From positions 42,786,605-42,850,604 of the forward strand of contig CM042156.1 in the NCBI GenBank assembly GCA_023376005.1: a stretch of DNA of 64,000 nucleotides, in the 5' to 3' direction. Position 1 is the first letter of the stretch. Every line of letters begins with the position of its first letter. The notes below the pieces were generated by a model. It saw only the letters and a program-made list of their open reading frames with translations, was not told where the DNA came from and ran no database searches. The translations under genes and the position numbers were made by a program. The DNA comes from Doryteuthis pealeii. Taxonomy: Eukaryota > Mollusca > Cephalopoda > Myopsida > Loliginidae. Positions 41,044-51,074 of the stretch are shown here, piece after piece.

Positions 41044-41099
41044 AGTTAACCATTTAACTTTTTAGTTCATCTTCTACCTATCATTCTTACCTATCTCCA

Positions 41100-41126
41100 T
41101 GATAGATAGAATGATAAATTAGGTAT

Positions 41127-41173
<47 letters not shown>

Positions 41174-41590
41174 AAGAGTAGGCTTGGTTGTTTGGTTGCC
41201 ATGGTTAGGATGTGATACAAAATCACAAGTATGGGGCTTCCAGCGGGGATCAAACTTGCTATTCAGTAGTAATTGATCAGCGACTTGTTAACGATTATAC
41301 CATAATTGGACGCCCACACCACGATGGGACGTCCTCATGAAAGGAGAGCGCAAGAAAAAAAAGAGAAAGAAGGGAGGAAATAGACAACAACAGTAGCCAC
41401 AACAACAACAACGACAAAAAAGAGAGAAAGAGAAAGAGAAGGAAAGAGAGAGAGAGAGAGAGAGAGAGACAAAGGAAGAGAAAAACAAAAGTGGTTTGTA
41501 TATTTATTGATATGTCACTGTGTAGCCATTCATAAAAAATCTCGTGTAAATTGGGTGATAAATAATGAATACGTAGATAGATGGACAGAC

Positions 41591-41660
<70 letters not shown>

Positions 41661-41960
41661 GCCGATATAAAAAAAAAAGAATAGACGTTGACAGGCTGAG
41701 ATAGATAGATAGATAGATAGATTATTATCAGACTAGGGTATTAAAAAAAAGAAAGAAAGAAAATAAAATGAAAGTAACCAAAACAAAACAATGTTATATT
41801 TTTCGGCCCACTCACATTTTTTCCCCTATCTATCTATCTATCTGTTTCTCTCTCTGTCTCTCTCTCTATATATGATTGCTTCTATATCTATCTATCTATC
41901 TATCAGTTTTTTTTCTCTCTATCTGTTCATATCGATCGATCGATCGATCGATCCCTATCT
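41100..41960. repeat. Compound microsatellite region
   Basis: (AG)n at about 41129-41168, 41447-41470 and 41593-41656, GATA at 41700-41721, CTAT at 41828-41842 and 41885-41904, (GATC)n at 41932-41953. It also encloses a T3 SINE. Confidence 0.95.
41180..41320 (-). mobile_element. tRNA-derived SINE T3
   Basis: TTGCCATGGTTAGGATGTGA, GGGGCTTCCAGCGGGGATCA (box B complement) and TTGTTAACGATTATACCATA (box A complement) match the T3 family. Confidence 0.65.
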
Positions 41961-42189
41961 ATCCTGATCTATTTCTTAACTTTATGGGCCTGTTGCATCC
42001 GTCATTATGCGCTACCAGATAATATCATAATTTGACGCTATGAATCGTGTTCATTTAAATATTTGTTTTGTTTGTGTGCCAACCTATTTTAGTCGTCACA
42101 GACAAAACAGAGATATTTAGGGAATTAAAAAAATATTTCACTATAAACCGAATTCTTTATTTACGCTTTCCAAGCAGTAGACCACGCCT

Positions 42190-42370
42190 AGTCTGGACGA
42201 CGTGGTTGCCATGTATGTACCCATTAAACTTAGTTTGACATAAGGTCATAAAGTATGGGGCCCGTAGTAAGAATCGAAACCACTAACAATGATTTTGCTA
42301 GCCTATATATATTTATTAAGTTATAAAGCTAGCAAAATAATAATATTAACCATTACACCACGCGAAGCAC
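42190..42370 (-). mobile_element. tRNA-derived SINE T3 with internal hairpin insert
   Basis: TAAACTTAGTTTGACATAAG, GGGCCCGTAGTAAGAATCGA and CATTACACCACGCGAAGC match T3. Between box B and box A lies an inverted TTTTGCTAGC...GCTAGCAAAA pair around ATATATATTTATTAAG that other copies lack. Confidence 0.68.
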
Positions 42371-42462
42371 CCCAATGTTAGTGTGGTTAAAGTAGAGTTT
42401 TGTGGAAGAAAATAAGATACTTTTTTTTTAGGAAATGGGCAGAAAATTTTTTAAAAAAAAGG

Positions 42463-42675
42463 GGCTAAACTTGCAAATCGGTCGTAAAATTAAAACATTA
42501 CAGGGTGACCCAGAGAAAACAGACCCAAAATTATTTTTCTATTTTCCCATTAAACGAACCCTAAACCCCAACACTAACCCCCCCCCGGTTAAAATTAACA
42601 GTTTTATTACAAAATTTGTGGGTTCTGTTTTTTCTGGGTCACCCTAATTTTACCGACTGATTTGCAAGTTAAGCC
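42463..42675. mobile_element. Foldback MITE with telomere-like loop
   Basis: Outer arms GGCTAAACTTGCAAATCGGT / GATTTGCAAGTTAAGCC and inner arms GGGTGACCCAGAGAAAACAG / TTTTTTCTGGGTCACCC. The loop at about 42556-42586 reads GAACCCTAAACCCCAACACT then AACCCC, a degenerate CCCTAA stretch. Confidence 0.85.
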
Positions 42676-44027
42676 AAAAAGAGAAACGAATTTATACAGA
42701 ATTATTTACGATTAAAAAAAAAAAATTGGTTGATATAGTTAAAAAAAAAATCAGATATTTTTTAAATGAAAATAAATAAATAAAAGACAAAAAAAACAGA
42801 AATAAACAATAGATTTAGTTTTACTTACCTTAGTTTAGTTTAACAACACACGAAAAACCGTCAACGATGAACGATGGTGAACTGAATGAGTGTGAAAATA
42901 AACAAAACGGGTTTGGTCGAAGTTTAATAGCAGTATATGTCACATGATCTATCACGTGATATGGATGTTTTTTTTCTTCTTCTTCTCGCTTAGTTCCTAG
43001 CCCAGAAAGGAGAACGCACCTTGAAGGAAAATAGTTGAATAATATCTAAAAAAAAAAAAAACATTTATTTATCTATTTTTTTTTTTTTTTTTTTACGGTG
43101 GCTATGGGAGTGGCCTACGTATCGTTTTTGTCATTTCACAAATACCGACTCACAAAAAAAGAAGAAAAAAAAAAAAAAGAAAAAAAGAAGAAGAAGGTTG
43201 GAATACTTAAAGTGATAATTGATTATTAAATGTAAATGTTTTAATATTAGCAAAAACGGTAAAGAATAACTCGCTCAAACGTTTTCCTTCAGAGGTGCTG
43301 TAAGCGTCCATTACAACTCCCATTACTCAGGATTCGATTTTTATATAAAGAAAGATATTGTCGGCCAGTTTACAGTGCTGACAGATGTTAAGGAGGGAGT
43401 GGGGATACCCTCAATATTCCTGTCAGAAATAATAATGACGAAAACGGAACCTCGGTAAACTGGGGCAAAAGTTGTTTATCTAAGTAATAAAATACATTAT
43501 CTTATTTATATGAACACATCATAATAGCTGAATTGTCTTGGATTTAACTACTTAACGTGACCAGTTTAACCATTCGTATAGGCAGGGTCAGCCTAAATGA
43601 CCCGGTCCCTGCGGATACTCTTACACATAATGTCGGACTATTCCCACCAGGCCCTTTGATGATGTACAGGAAATGCTACCACGGGGGGTGGAAACCTGAG
43701 GAGAGGGTGGCACAGCTGCCTCTTTTTATTTTGATTTATTTTATTATTTATTTTTGCCGTATCCTACCCGAAGACTGAAAGATTTTTAATGGGGCTTGCA
43801 GCTGAGTTTTGTAAATGTGGGTCAAATGAAATGGTACAAATGCATGTTTAAGCCGTCTGATTGATTATCAGACATTGTAAACAGGGATGTTTATATTTAA
43901 AAGGAATTTCATGACTCAGAATCGGAATTTTAAAACATTTCTCAAGAAATAGATTTGATATATTAAGGAATACGCCCTATTTTATTTGTACAGTGTGCGA
44001 AGGGTAAATTGTCGCCTAACACACATA

Positions 44028-44029
<2 letters not shown>
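42676..44029. other. No gene recognised
   Basis: A-rich runs near 43050-43195. 43557-43778 is a 73-codon ORF in less AT-biased sequence, but without motif or repeat support it is not called. Confidence 0.4.

Positions 44030-44106
<77 letters not shown>
44030..44106. repeat. (CA)n(GA)n microsatellite
   Basis: CA run to 44045, then a long GA run. Confidence 0.97.
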
Positions 44107-44107
<1 letters not shown>

Positions 44108-44118
44108 CCTAAGTGTCC

Positions 44119-44250
44119 AGGCCAGTTTAGCTCAGTTGGTTGAACATCCGCCTAAATACCACAAGGTTTCGGTTCGATACCGGCCCTCACCAATGAGTAG
44201 AACAGCTTGGATCTGTGCTTTAAAGTAGGGTGATGATAGTAGATGCCACG
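44119..44250 (+). mobile_element. SINE T1 head, truncated at an F435 element
   Basis: GTTTAGCTCAGTTGGTTGAA (box A), GGTTCGATACCGGCCCTCAC (box B), then body to GTAGATGCCACG. It stops where the F435 foldback begins and does not resume beyond it. Confidence 0.8.
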
Positions 44251-44692
44251 TTTAAATCAAACTGAATGGGCCTAAATTCCACCATCGTATGTCACCCCGC
44301 CGAAAGAAAACAAAATACCAAATATTAGGGAATTAACCAAATTTAATGAAATTTTCAGTGTTGATATATTAATGAATAAAAGATATAATACACTAATTAT
44401 TTTATTTAAAAACTTTTACATTTTTTCAGGTGAGTTAACTTTGAACCCCGTATCTTTGAGGTGTAACGCAGATTCTCAAAGATACGTGGTTCAAAGTTAA
44501 CTGAGCTGAAAAAATGTAAAAGTTTTTAAATAAAATAATTGGTGCATTATATCTTTTATTCATTAATATATCAACACTGAAAATTTCATTAAATTCGGTT
44601 AATTCCCTGATTTTTGGATTTTTTTTTTCTTTCGGCGGGGTAACATACAAGGATGGAATTTAGGTCCCTTAAGTTCGATTTAACCGATGTAG
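44251..44692. mobile_element. F435 foldback element, complete
   Basis: Arms run from GCCTAAATTCCACCATCGTA to GATGGAATTTAGG, through GATATATTAATGAATAAAAG and its complement. The loop is around GTATCTTTGAGGTGTAACGC. It is the closest relative of 29322-29757. Confidence 0.9.
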
Positions 44693-44804
44693 CTCTTTAC
44701 CCAAGAGTATTATCCCCGTACCCCACTTGTACAAGGTCAGGCACAAGGCCCTATTAACGTGGGACCATCTACAAGCCGAGACTCATTGGTGGCAGGTTTA
44801 AAAA

Positions 44805-44950
44805 TTGCGTCTATCCCCTCGGCATTCCCCCTCGAGGGGGGGGGCGCCTCAGGCACTGGAGAATAAACCCAGCCCTACCCCTTTAAATCGAGGGGCAGGT
44901 GTTGCCTGGGGGGGGGGGGAATGGCCCCCTGGGATCGACGCTCGTGATTT
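44805..44950 (-). repeat. F210 repeat, partial
   Basis: The + strand reads CGCCTCAGGCACTGGAGAAT, TTAAATCGAGGGGCAGGTGT and GGCCCCCTGGGATCG, the complement of the F210 start. Confidence 0.72.
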
Positions 44951-45018
44951 TGACCCGGGGCGGGCGCGTTACCCGACCCGAAGGGTCTCTCTTTACCTAA
45001 GACACAAAAACATTCTCC

Positions 45019-45020
<2 letters not shown>

Positions 45021-45073
<53 letters not shown>
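45021..45073. repeat. (GA)n microsatellite
   Basis: A perfect GA run ending in G-rich sequence. Confidence 0.97.
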
Positions 45074-45077
<4 letters not shown>

Positions 45078-45098
45078 AGGGCATGCTTAAACAACAAA

Positions 45099-45175
45099 GT
45101 GTCCGGGCTGGTTTAGCTCAGTCGCTAGAGCATCCACATCGGAACAAAAATGTTATGGGTTCAAATCAGTCTGGG
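45099..45175 (+). mobile_element. SINE T1 head fragment
   Basis: AGTGTCCGGGCTGGTTTAGC, TCAGTCGCTAGAGC, GGGTTCAAATCAGTC. Like the copy at 44119 it follows a (GA)n tract and begins with AAGTGTCC. Confidence 0.7.
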
Positions 45176-45454
45176 AATGACAATGATGCGCTGATCAACT
45201 TCATTTCTCTGTCTTTTGGCGTCGAGTAACATCGACCCCCCACCAACCCACCCTCGTTTTATAAGAAATTAAACTTTATAATTGTCGGACGGCATTCGTT
45301 CTCTGTCTGATTATTTGTCAACAAACCGAGTTGCCCAACTAACCGTCAAGAAGTAAAGTAACGTAATTGCTTCACATTACAAAAAAAAAAAAAAAAAAAA
45401 TAGATAAAATAATGATATCGGTCAGCGCAAAGCCGGTTCTACTACATGTCAATT
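45176..45454. other. No gene recognised
   Basis: Unassigned, with a poly-A run near 45380. Confidence 0.4.
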
Positions 45455-45775
45455 TTCATAAAGTAGCGTTTGCAAGGTCGATGATGCACCATATGACCTT
45501 TAGGCACCTCTTTTGCGATTTCGATTCATAAGGACATGTTTTTTCATTTACACCAACAAAATCCGGTTATTTGTTAGGGGTTAGGGTTAGGGGTAAGGGT
45601 TAATTTTGTTTTCGTTAGTTTTATAATTTAAAAAAAAAACTCTAAAAATCGTCTGTTAAGAAACAACCGGATGTTGACGGTGTAAATGAAAAAAATGTCC
45701 TTATGAATCGAGATCGCAAGAGGGGTGCCTAAAGGTCATATGATGATGTCAAGTCCACAAACGTATGAAAGAAAT
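45455..45775. mobile_element. Foldback MITE with TTAGGG-like loop
   Basis: Arms CATATGACCTTTAGGCACCT / GGTGCCTAAAGGTCATATG and GATTCATAAGGACAT / ATGTCCTTATGAATC. The loop at 45573-45602 reads GTTAGGGGTTAGGGTTAGGG then GTAAGGGTTA, the clearest telomere-like run in the window. Weaker pairing continues outwards (GCGTTTGCAAGGTCG versus AAGTCCACAAACG). Confidence 0.85.
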
Positions 45776-45885
45776 GACAACAACTAAGACAAGGAGAACA
45801 AAACTAAGTGATTAGGTTAAAAATCGCCAATTTTATTTGGCAATAAGAAATTATACAAATAACAATAATCTATGCCAAAAAGGGG

Positions 45886-46120
45886 GGGGTATAGCTCAGT
45901 CGGTAGAGCGTCGGACTAGGAACCACAATGTTCCGGGTTCGATACCGGCCCTCGCCTACACAGTGTATGAGTAGCACAGGTATCTGTGCGGTAAAGTGAG
46001 GAGCTGATGGTGGGTATGGCGCTCCACCTCAGACGCCAAAAACAATCTCCTTGGTCTAGCGCTAGTGAAAAGGGGATAGACTCCCTTGCTGATACCGACT
46101 TTAGGCCACCCCGTCGACTT
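45886..46120 (+). mobile_element. tRNA-derived SINE T1, full length
   Basis: GTATAGCTCAGTCGGTAGAG, TTCCGGGTTCGATACCGGCC, AGCGCTAGTGAAAAGGGGAT, ACCGACTTTAGGCCACCCCG. The T-arm of the head still pairs well. Confidence 0.9.
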
Positions 46121-46290
46121 TTTACCTTTATGTAAAAAAAAAAAACAACACAAAAAACAACAAAACAAACAAACAGACAAACAAACAAAAAAAAATCACA
46201 AAACAAAGCACACGCACAAAAAATAATAAAAACAAAAACAAAACATGGAAATAAACAGTAAAGTCCTTGCATGGGTAATATGGACATTTA

Positions 46291-47335
46291 AGCCGCAAAT
46301 ATGAAGTTAATATGAATTAGAATCAGGAAATACATGGACACAACTTGGATTTGGTTTGGTTTGTTTTGTTTTACGGCATATCAACCTCAGTGGGTCATTT
46401 AATGCCGATAAAGTTTTGAAATAAAGTCATTCCTAATGGATACTCAATTTTTTTTATAAACACATCTTTCTATTTAACCCAAAGATGGGGCCCTAATAGA
46501 TACTACCACTCCGGGTCAGAGTGTACCAGGGAGCAATGGTGATGAAGGGGTGCTCCACATTCCCCAAACCTCCAAAACTGGAACCTCACCATCAGATAGA
46601 GTTTAACGTCATTCCCAGGACATGTAGACCCGCAGCCACCGCCTTCTAGCACCCATATGATAAAAAAGGGGTTGGGGCTTGCCATAAGGGCAATAGGGTT
46701 GGGAAAATCATATAGGTGCTAGGGCTTGACGTGACCAGCCGATTGATCGGAGGGGCCTCTCCGACCGCCCGTCTAGCCCAAGATAGGGCCAAAGTGGAGT
46801 ATTGCATGTCATGAACTGCTCATCCACCTGGGCTCTATCCTTAAGCATCACGGGTCGCCACCCACGGCTAAAAGGTGGCCCCATTGGGGGAGTCTTACCC
46901 CTCTGCAGAGGTGCAGTCGGTGCATTCTAACGCCCCAGCCGACAGGGCGGGCATAACTTGGAATTTCAAATTATATTGTATTACATTTATGCATAAAGAA
47001 AATACAGTTGTAATATTTTATGTTGCAAACAATTGTACTGTTTGCGGCTATATGTATTTATATAAATTTGAACGAATATAAGTCCAATTAACTTAGTCCT
47101 TGCTAAATGGTTATGTTAAAGTTCTTGTAATCACAACGGCTCTTCTCGTATTCTGCTGGATTTGTGGGAGCAACGAGTTGACGTCCGACTCCAGGAGATT
47201 TTGGTTGAAAAAGAGGAAGGTTCTTATCTTTGATTTCTGGCGTCGAAAATTGTGGGTCTGTGATTAGTTGGTTTGAAAAGGGGTATGTCGACCAAGGGAG
47301 ACAACCACCTACCTTAGATATATTTTTATAAGGGT
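46291..47335 (+). repeat. R-block, split by an F600 insertion
   Basis: 46291-46349 and 46955-47335 together match one continuous stretch of the palindrome arms (58120-58540 on the left arm): GAATTAGAATCAGGAAATAC, then CTTGGAATTTCAAATTATAT, ACTGTTTGCGGCTATATG, TTTCTGGCGTCGAAAATTGT and GTCGACCAAGGGAGACAACC. Confidence 0.82.
46350..46954 (-). mobile_element. F600 retroposon, complete, with target duplication
   Basis: 605 bp. AACTTGGA occurs immediately on both sides (46342-46349, 46955-46962), and the uninterrupted site ACACAACTTGGAATTTC exists in the palindrome at about 58170. In its own orientation it starts near CGCCCTGTCGGCTGGGGCG and ends TCGGCATTAAATGACCCAC, TATGCCGTAAAACAAAACAA, ACC. An A-rich 3' end and variable target duplication mean retroposition by a LINE. 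Confidence 0.88.
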
Positions 47336-47864
47336 GAGGTAAAGTTGGAAGTGTTTTGTAAACAAATTTTGGTTTAATTCATATTTGCGATTTTGGCAAA
47401 TGTGAATCCTATTTTTTTTTCTTTTTAGTTACAGCAGGAATCATTCTGGTTAGTTAAAGAGTCTATCAATGATAGAGATTCAGTCTCTATTTGTCTGTAA
47501 CCAAAACTACGTCACTGCTTACGTCATAGTCATTTCAGGAATTAAGTAAGTTTATCAATAAGTATTTAATTTATAGTCAGTATCATTACTAGATAAAAAT
47601 ATTAAAATTCTGCGAAAAATCAATCAATAATAAAATTTTCACGAAAATGTCGATACTTATTCACCTTTAGATGAATTTATGTTTAAAATAGTTTTTATTT
47701 CCTAAATGTATTAGGGAAATATCTTTTTTACTAGGTCGACCCCCGCCTTATTTAATTTCATAAAATCCGAACAAAATATATTTTATTTCTCTGAATGTTT
47801 GAGATGAGGCTTGAAGATTAGTATTACCCCCGTGGAATAAATAAAGGGTTAGGTTCAAAGTTCC
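47336..47864. other. No gene; copy of the VWA-upstream repeat
   Basis: 47470-47590 matches the repeat at 33235 and is the empty site for the MITE there (GGAATTAAGTAAGTTTATCA). The rest is unassigned. Confidence 0.6.
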
Positions 47865-48050
47865 GTGATGGCTCCCGAATACGACAAGAAAGTTCCCGAG
47901 TTCGAAAAGAAGGTTCCCGAGTCCGAGAAGGTTCCCGAGTCCGACAAGAAATACCTGAAGAAGGCCGGAGGGTATATCGGCCGAAACGTTGTACAAATAA
48001 CAATGAAGATGGGGACAATAGTCCGAATAACGCTAATAATACTAAAATAT
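47865..48050 (+). repeat. 'GAAACGTT tail' repeat with short tandem units
   Basis: 47870-47950 holds three to four units of GAAGGTTCCCGAGTCCGA(CAAG), then AAATACCTGAAGAAGGCCGG, GGCCGAAACGTTGTACAAAT and AAGATGGGGACAATAGTCCG. In frame the units read KVPE(F/S)(E/D)K. The ORF runs from 47865 to 48107 but resembles a read-through of a repeat. Confidence 0.75.
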
Positions 48051-48289
48051 ATTTTATTCGTACGATTTAAAAAATTTTCTATGAAGATAAGAAGTCTGAA
48101 TAATTAAATCAGAAATTTTTAGAAACGTTTTGGAGGTTCCTACTGTCGTAAAACAAAACACATATCTCAGTGGAGTGGAGTGAATATGATGCTTTTTAAG
48201 TAAGTAATTAATTATTTAAAAATATTAAATGGTCTATTTTATTCATTTACCCCCACCCTTCTGACAATATCTTTTTTTGTGTTAGTATA

Positions 48290-48365
48290 ATTAATATTTT
48301 GGTTTTGTGACGTAAGCAGTGACATAGTTTCGGTTACTGACAAATCGAGACCAAATCTCCATTAT
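48290..48365 (-). repeat. Fragment of the VWA-upstream repeat
   Basis: GTGACGTAAGCAGTGACATA, GTTTCGGTTACTGACAAA and CCAAATCTCCATTA are the complement of the 52440 copy. Confidence 0.75.
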
Positions 48366-48424
48366 TAACAAAATAATCCAAACTAGAGCGAAGTAAAGAA
48401 ACAGAAAGAAAACATTAGAAATAT

Positions 48425-48630
48425 AGTTGCGCAATTAGCACGGATATCCATGACAACCTTCTCTATCATTCATTGTCCCAGGGAGGTCCTCTGCGCAGCA
48501 TCCAGTATCCTCGCAGAGCTGGTCAATGTAGGTCCTTGATGGGCGGCCCACATTAGCATGTCCATGTGTTGGCTTCCACAGAAGAACGTCGCTTATGAGC
48601 TCGTACTTGCTCTTGTTTTTCTGTTCTGGG
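48425..48630 (-). pseudogene. LINE (RTE-like) C-terminal fragment
   Basis: Minus strand: LISDVLLWKPTHGHANVGRP, SRTYIDQLCEDTGCC, DLPGTMNDREG, after which an 11-bp deletion relative to the 29825 copy shifts the frame (CHGYPC). Same truncated family as 29825 and 35623. Confidence 0.72.
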
Positions 48631-48639
48631 TGCGGTTTG

Positions 48640-49884
48640 TGTGTGTGATGTTGTTGGGGCACTGTACCTGATTTTTCGACACACGGGCCAGAGTTCGAAC
48701 CTGTGGACGCGCACCAGAATCCAGAAATATAGTAGATATGATCAAAGACCGCAAAAGGAAATGATAAAAAGAAATTTATTTAAAAAAAATTTCAAACAAT
48801 TACCAAAAATCAGAGAATTGTCCGATTTTAATGTCATTTTCATCGCTTAATCTTATAATGAATAGCTTATTTTATTTTTAAAAATTGAAATTTTTTAAAA
48901 TTTTTATTAATTCAGATTGTAGTGTTATTAAAACAAAAAATGATCAGTTCCTAATTTTTACATTTCTAGAAAGATCAAACCCTGAAGACCTCATAAATAA
49001 ATAAAGTCAAATAAAAATCAACCCTAAAAAAAAATTAAAAAAAAAAAAATTGTTTAAAAATTATTTTCTTAAAATTCAAAAAATAATTTTTAATTGTTTT
49101 TTTTCGTAGTTTTAAAGCTGTTATATCCCGAAATGTAGGATATACAGAATTGATAATAAAAACAGGAAATATGTTAATCATAACAATATTTGTTTTATTT
49201 ATTCTTATTGGCAAGGAATACAGTGGGATGGTTTTGGATTCAGTTCAGCTTGATGTAGGATACGTGTGTTCACGTATCGGGCTCGGTTCTCGTCTGCCAG
49301 ACTGTCAGTATTTTGTCCCCCTCCTTTTTAGAGAGTATCCGGTTCGAATCGTTAGGGGGAGATAACTCTCCCTAACAAAAGCAATTTTTTTTTTGAATTG
49401 ATATGCAAAAAGTATTTTCTCTGATTCAATTAGCTTATTTTATTCACTTAAAATTTAATAGTAAGTTTGAAACGTCTGTGTTAAGATTTTTATAAGTTCA
49501 TATTTCTATCAATAAAAATATTTGATGTGACATCAGCAGGAGCTCAGACTCCGCCCACTTCCGCCCAAGGTTTGTTCCCGCTTTTTTCAACCCTTGTAAA
49601 AAAAATTAATCAGTTCGTAATAAATCATTGTTGAATCTACCTCGTGTGTATCCATCTCCTCGCCTTATTTTTTACCTATTGTAAATTCTGTTATTTCACG
49701 CATTATTTCCATTATGCAACACTCTGAATATTCAACCTCAACAGTCTGGAAGGTGCCATGTTGCACTCAATATTTCACCAATCTATTTAAAAAATGTAAG
49801 TTTAGAAATGGGCAATTAGGCGCAACATATTTTCCGAGATTTTTTATATATTCAGAAGATTATTACTAACGATTGTGTTTTCAT
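48640..49884. other. No gene; AT-rich with decayed repeats
   Basis: GCCAGAGTTCGAACCTGTGG at 48690 is box B-like without a clear box A. 48795-48860 is a diverged F435 arm (ACCAAAAATCAGAGAATTGT). The 71-codon ORF at 49150 is not supported: its end runs through GGTTCGAATCGTTAGG, another B-box-like motif. Confidence 0.4.
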
Positions 49885-50743
49885 TTACGGATCATCAATT
49901 GTATTTAAAAAAGTTATCTTCCGTGATGACCTGGACTGATGAAATACACAGTATAATTTTACTGTATGGGCTACCATAGATTTTTACTTATTTGCACGCA
50001 AACGTCCACCTGTGTCAATTTTTACGCATTTATTCATTTCATGAAATCTGAAAAAAAATGAAGCGATAAAAAACGATTTAATTTTTTTTTCTATAAAGAT
50101 AAGAGTCTGAATAATTATATCAGAAGATTTCTTTGAAAAAAAATTCCTGGAAATTCAATTAAAAAATCAAGTAAAAATTTGAAAATGACATTTTTTTTTA
50201 GCAGAATACAGAATTCATGTTTTTTTTTTAATAAAATAAATCACGTATAGAAACTTTGTATATAATTATTCAGACTCTTATCTTTATAGTGAAAAAAAAT
50301 CAAAAATCGTTTTTTATCGCGTCATTTTTTAGATTTCATAAAATTAAATAGAGTGCGGTAGACGCCTAATATATTTGAGGAAAAATCTATTTTAAACATA
50401 ATTTCATCAATAGGTAAATAAGTGTCGAAGTTTTCGTGAAAATTTCGACTCTTAACTGATGTTTAAAAAATCCAGTAGTCATAACTTGTTTTTGGCTACG
50501 TTAAATTTCAATTATTTTATTCAATGGTGTGAAAATATAAATATTGTTTTCGTTCATAATTTTCATTAGTTCCGTCAACTGAAATTTTAAAAAAATCATC
50601 AGGGTTTTTTTTTTTTAATGTTCCTTCTTTTGAATGGTCTAAAAAATTTTTAAAGATAATATTAACATTTATTCAAGTTTCATTGTGTTAAATATGGGCG
50701 GGGGGAGTAAATTTTACATGTCAGATTGGACGTCCCTATCGTT
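49885..50743. repeat. Diverged relative of palindrome-arm modules
   Basis: 49885-50040 (CATTTACGGATCATCAATTG, ACACAGTATAATTTTACTGT) matches the right arm at 63630-63780. 50040-50743 (ATGAAGCGATAAAAAACG, TCAGATTGGACGTCCCTA) matches the left arm at 57396-57749 and the element at 39629. 50050-50335 is itself a hairpin. Confidence 0.7.
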
Positions 50744-51074
50744 CAGTTACAAAAATGCCTCCGTTGAATTTGGGAACGTTATATTTACAAGAAAGGATGG
50801 AGACATGCCACATAAAATAAAATAAAAATATGTTTGTAAATATTGAATGACTGCTTTGTAAGACCATTGGCCAAACGCCTGTCTTAGCCAGGATAGTTGT
50901 CCGAATGGGATTGTGCTGACGTAGGACCGGTACGTACCACTACCGAACATCCGGACCGGGGACCAAGCCTGGTTCAGGTTCCCGATGGCCAGGTTTCATA
51001 CATATTTTATGAATACTACTGTCGTAACAGGAAGGTAAATATGTACAAAAAGTGGGCAAAAAAGTATTGAAATG
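50744..51074. other. No gene recognised
   Basis: Unassigned. Confidence 0.4.

Noticed and set aside
43557..43778. Possible exon in less AT-rich sequence
   Set aside because: No motif, splice-site support or second copy; cannot be distinguished from chance.
44046..44106. Coding region of Arg/Glu repeats
   Set aside because: It is the translation of a (GA)n microsatellite.
49150..49365. Secreted peptide with signal-like N-terminus
   Set aside because: The hydrophobic start comes from AT-rich DNA and the end runs through a B-box-like repeat; no Kozak or homologue support.
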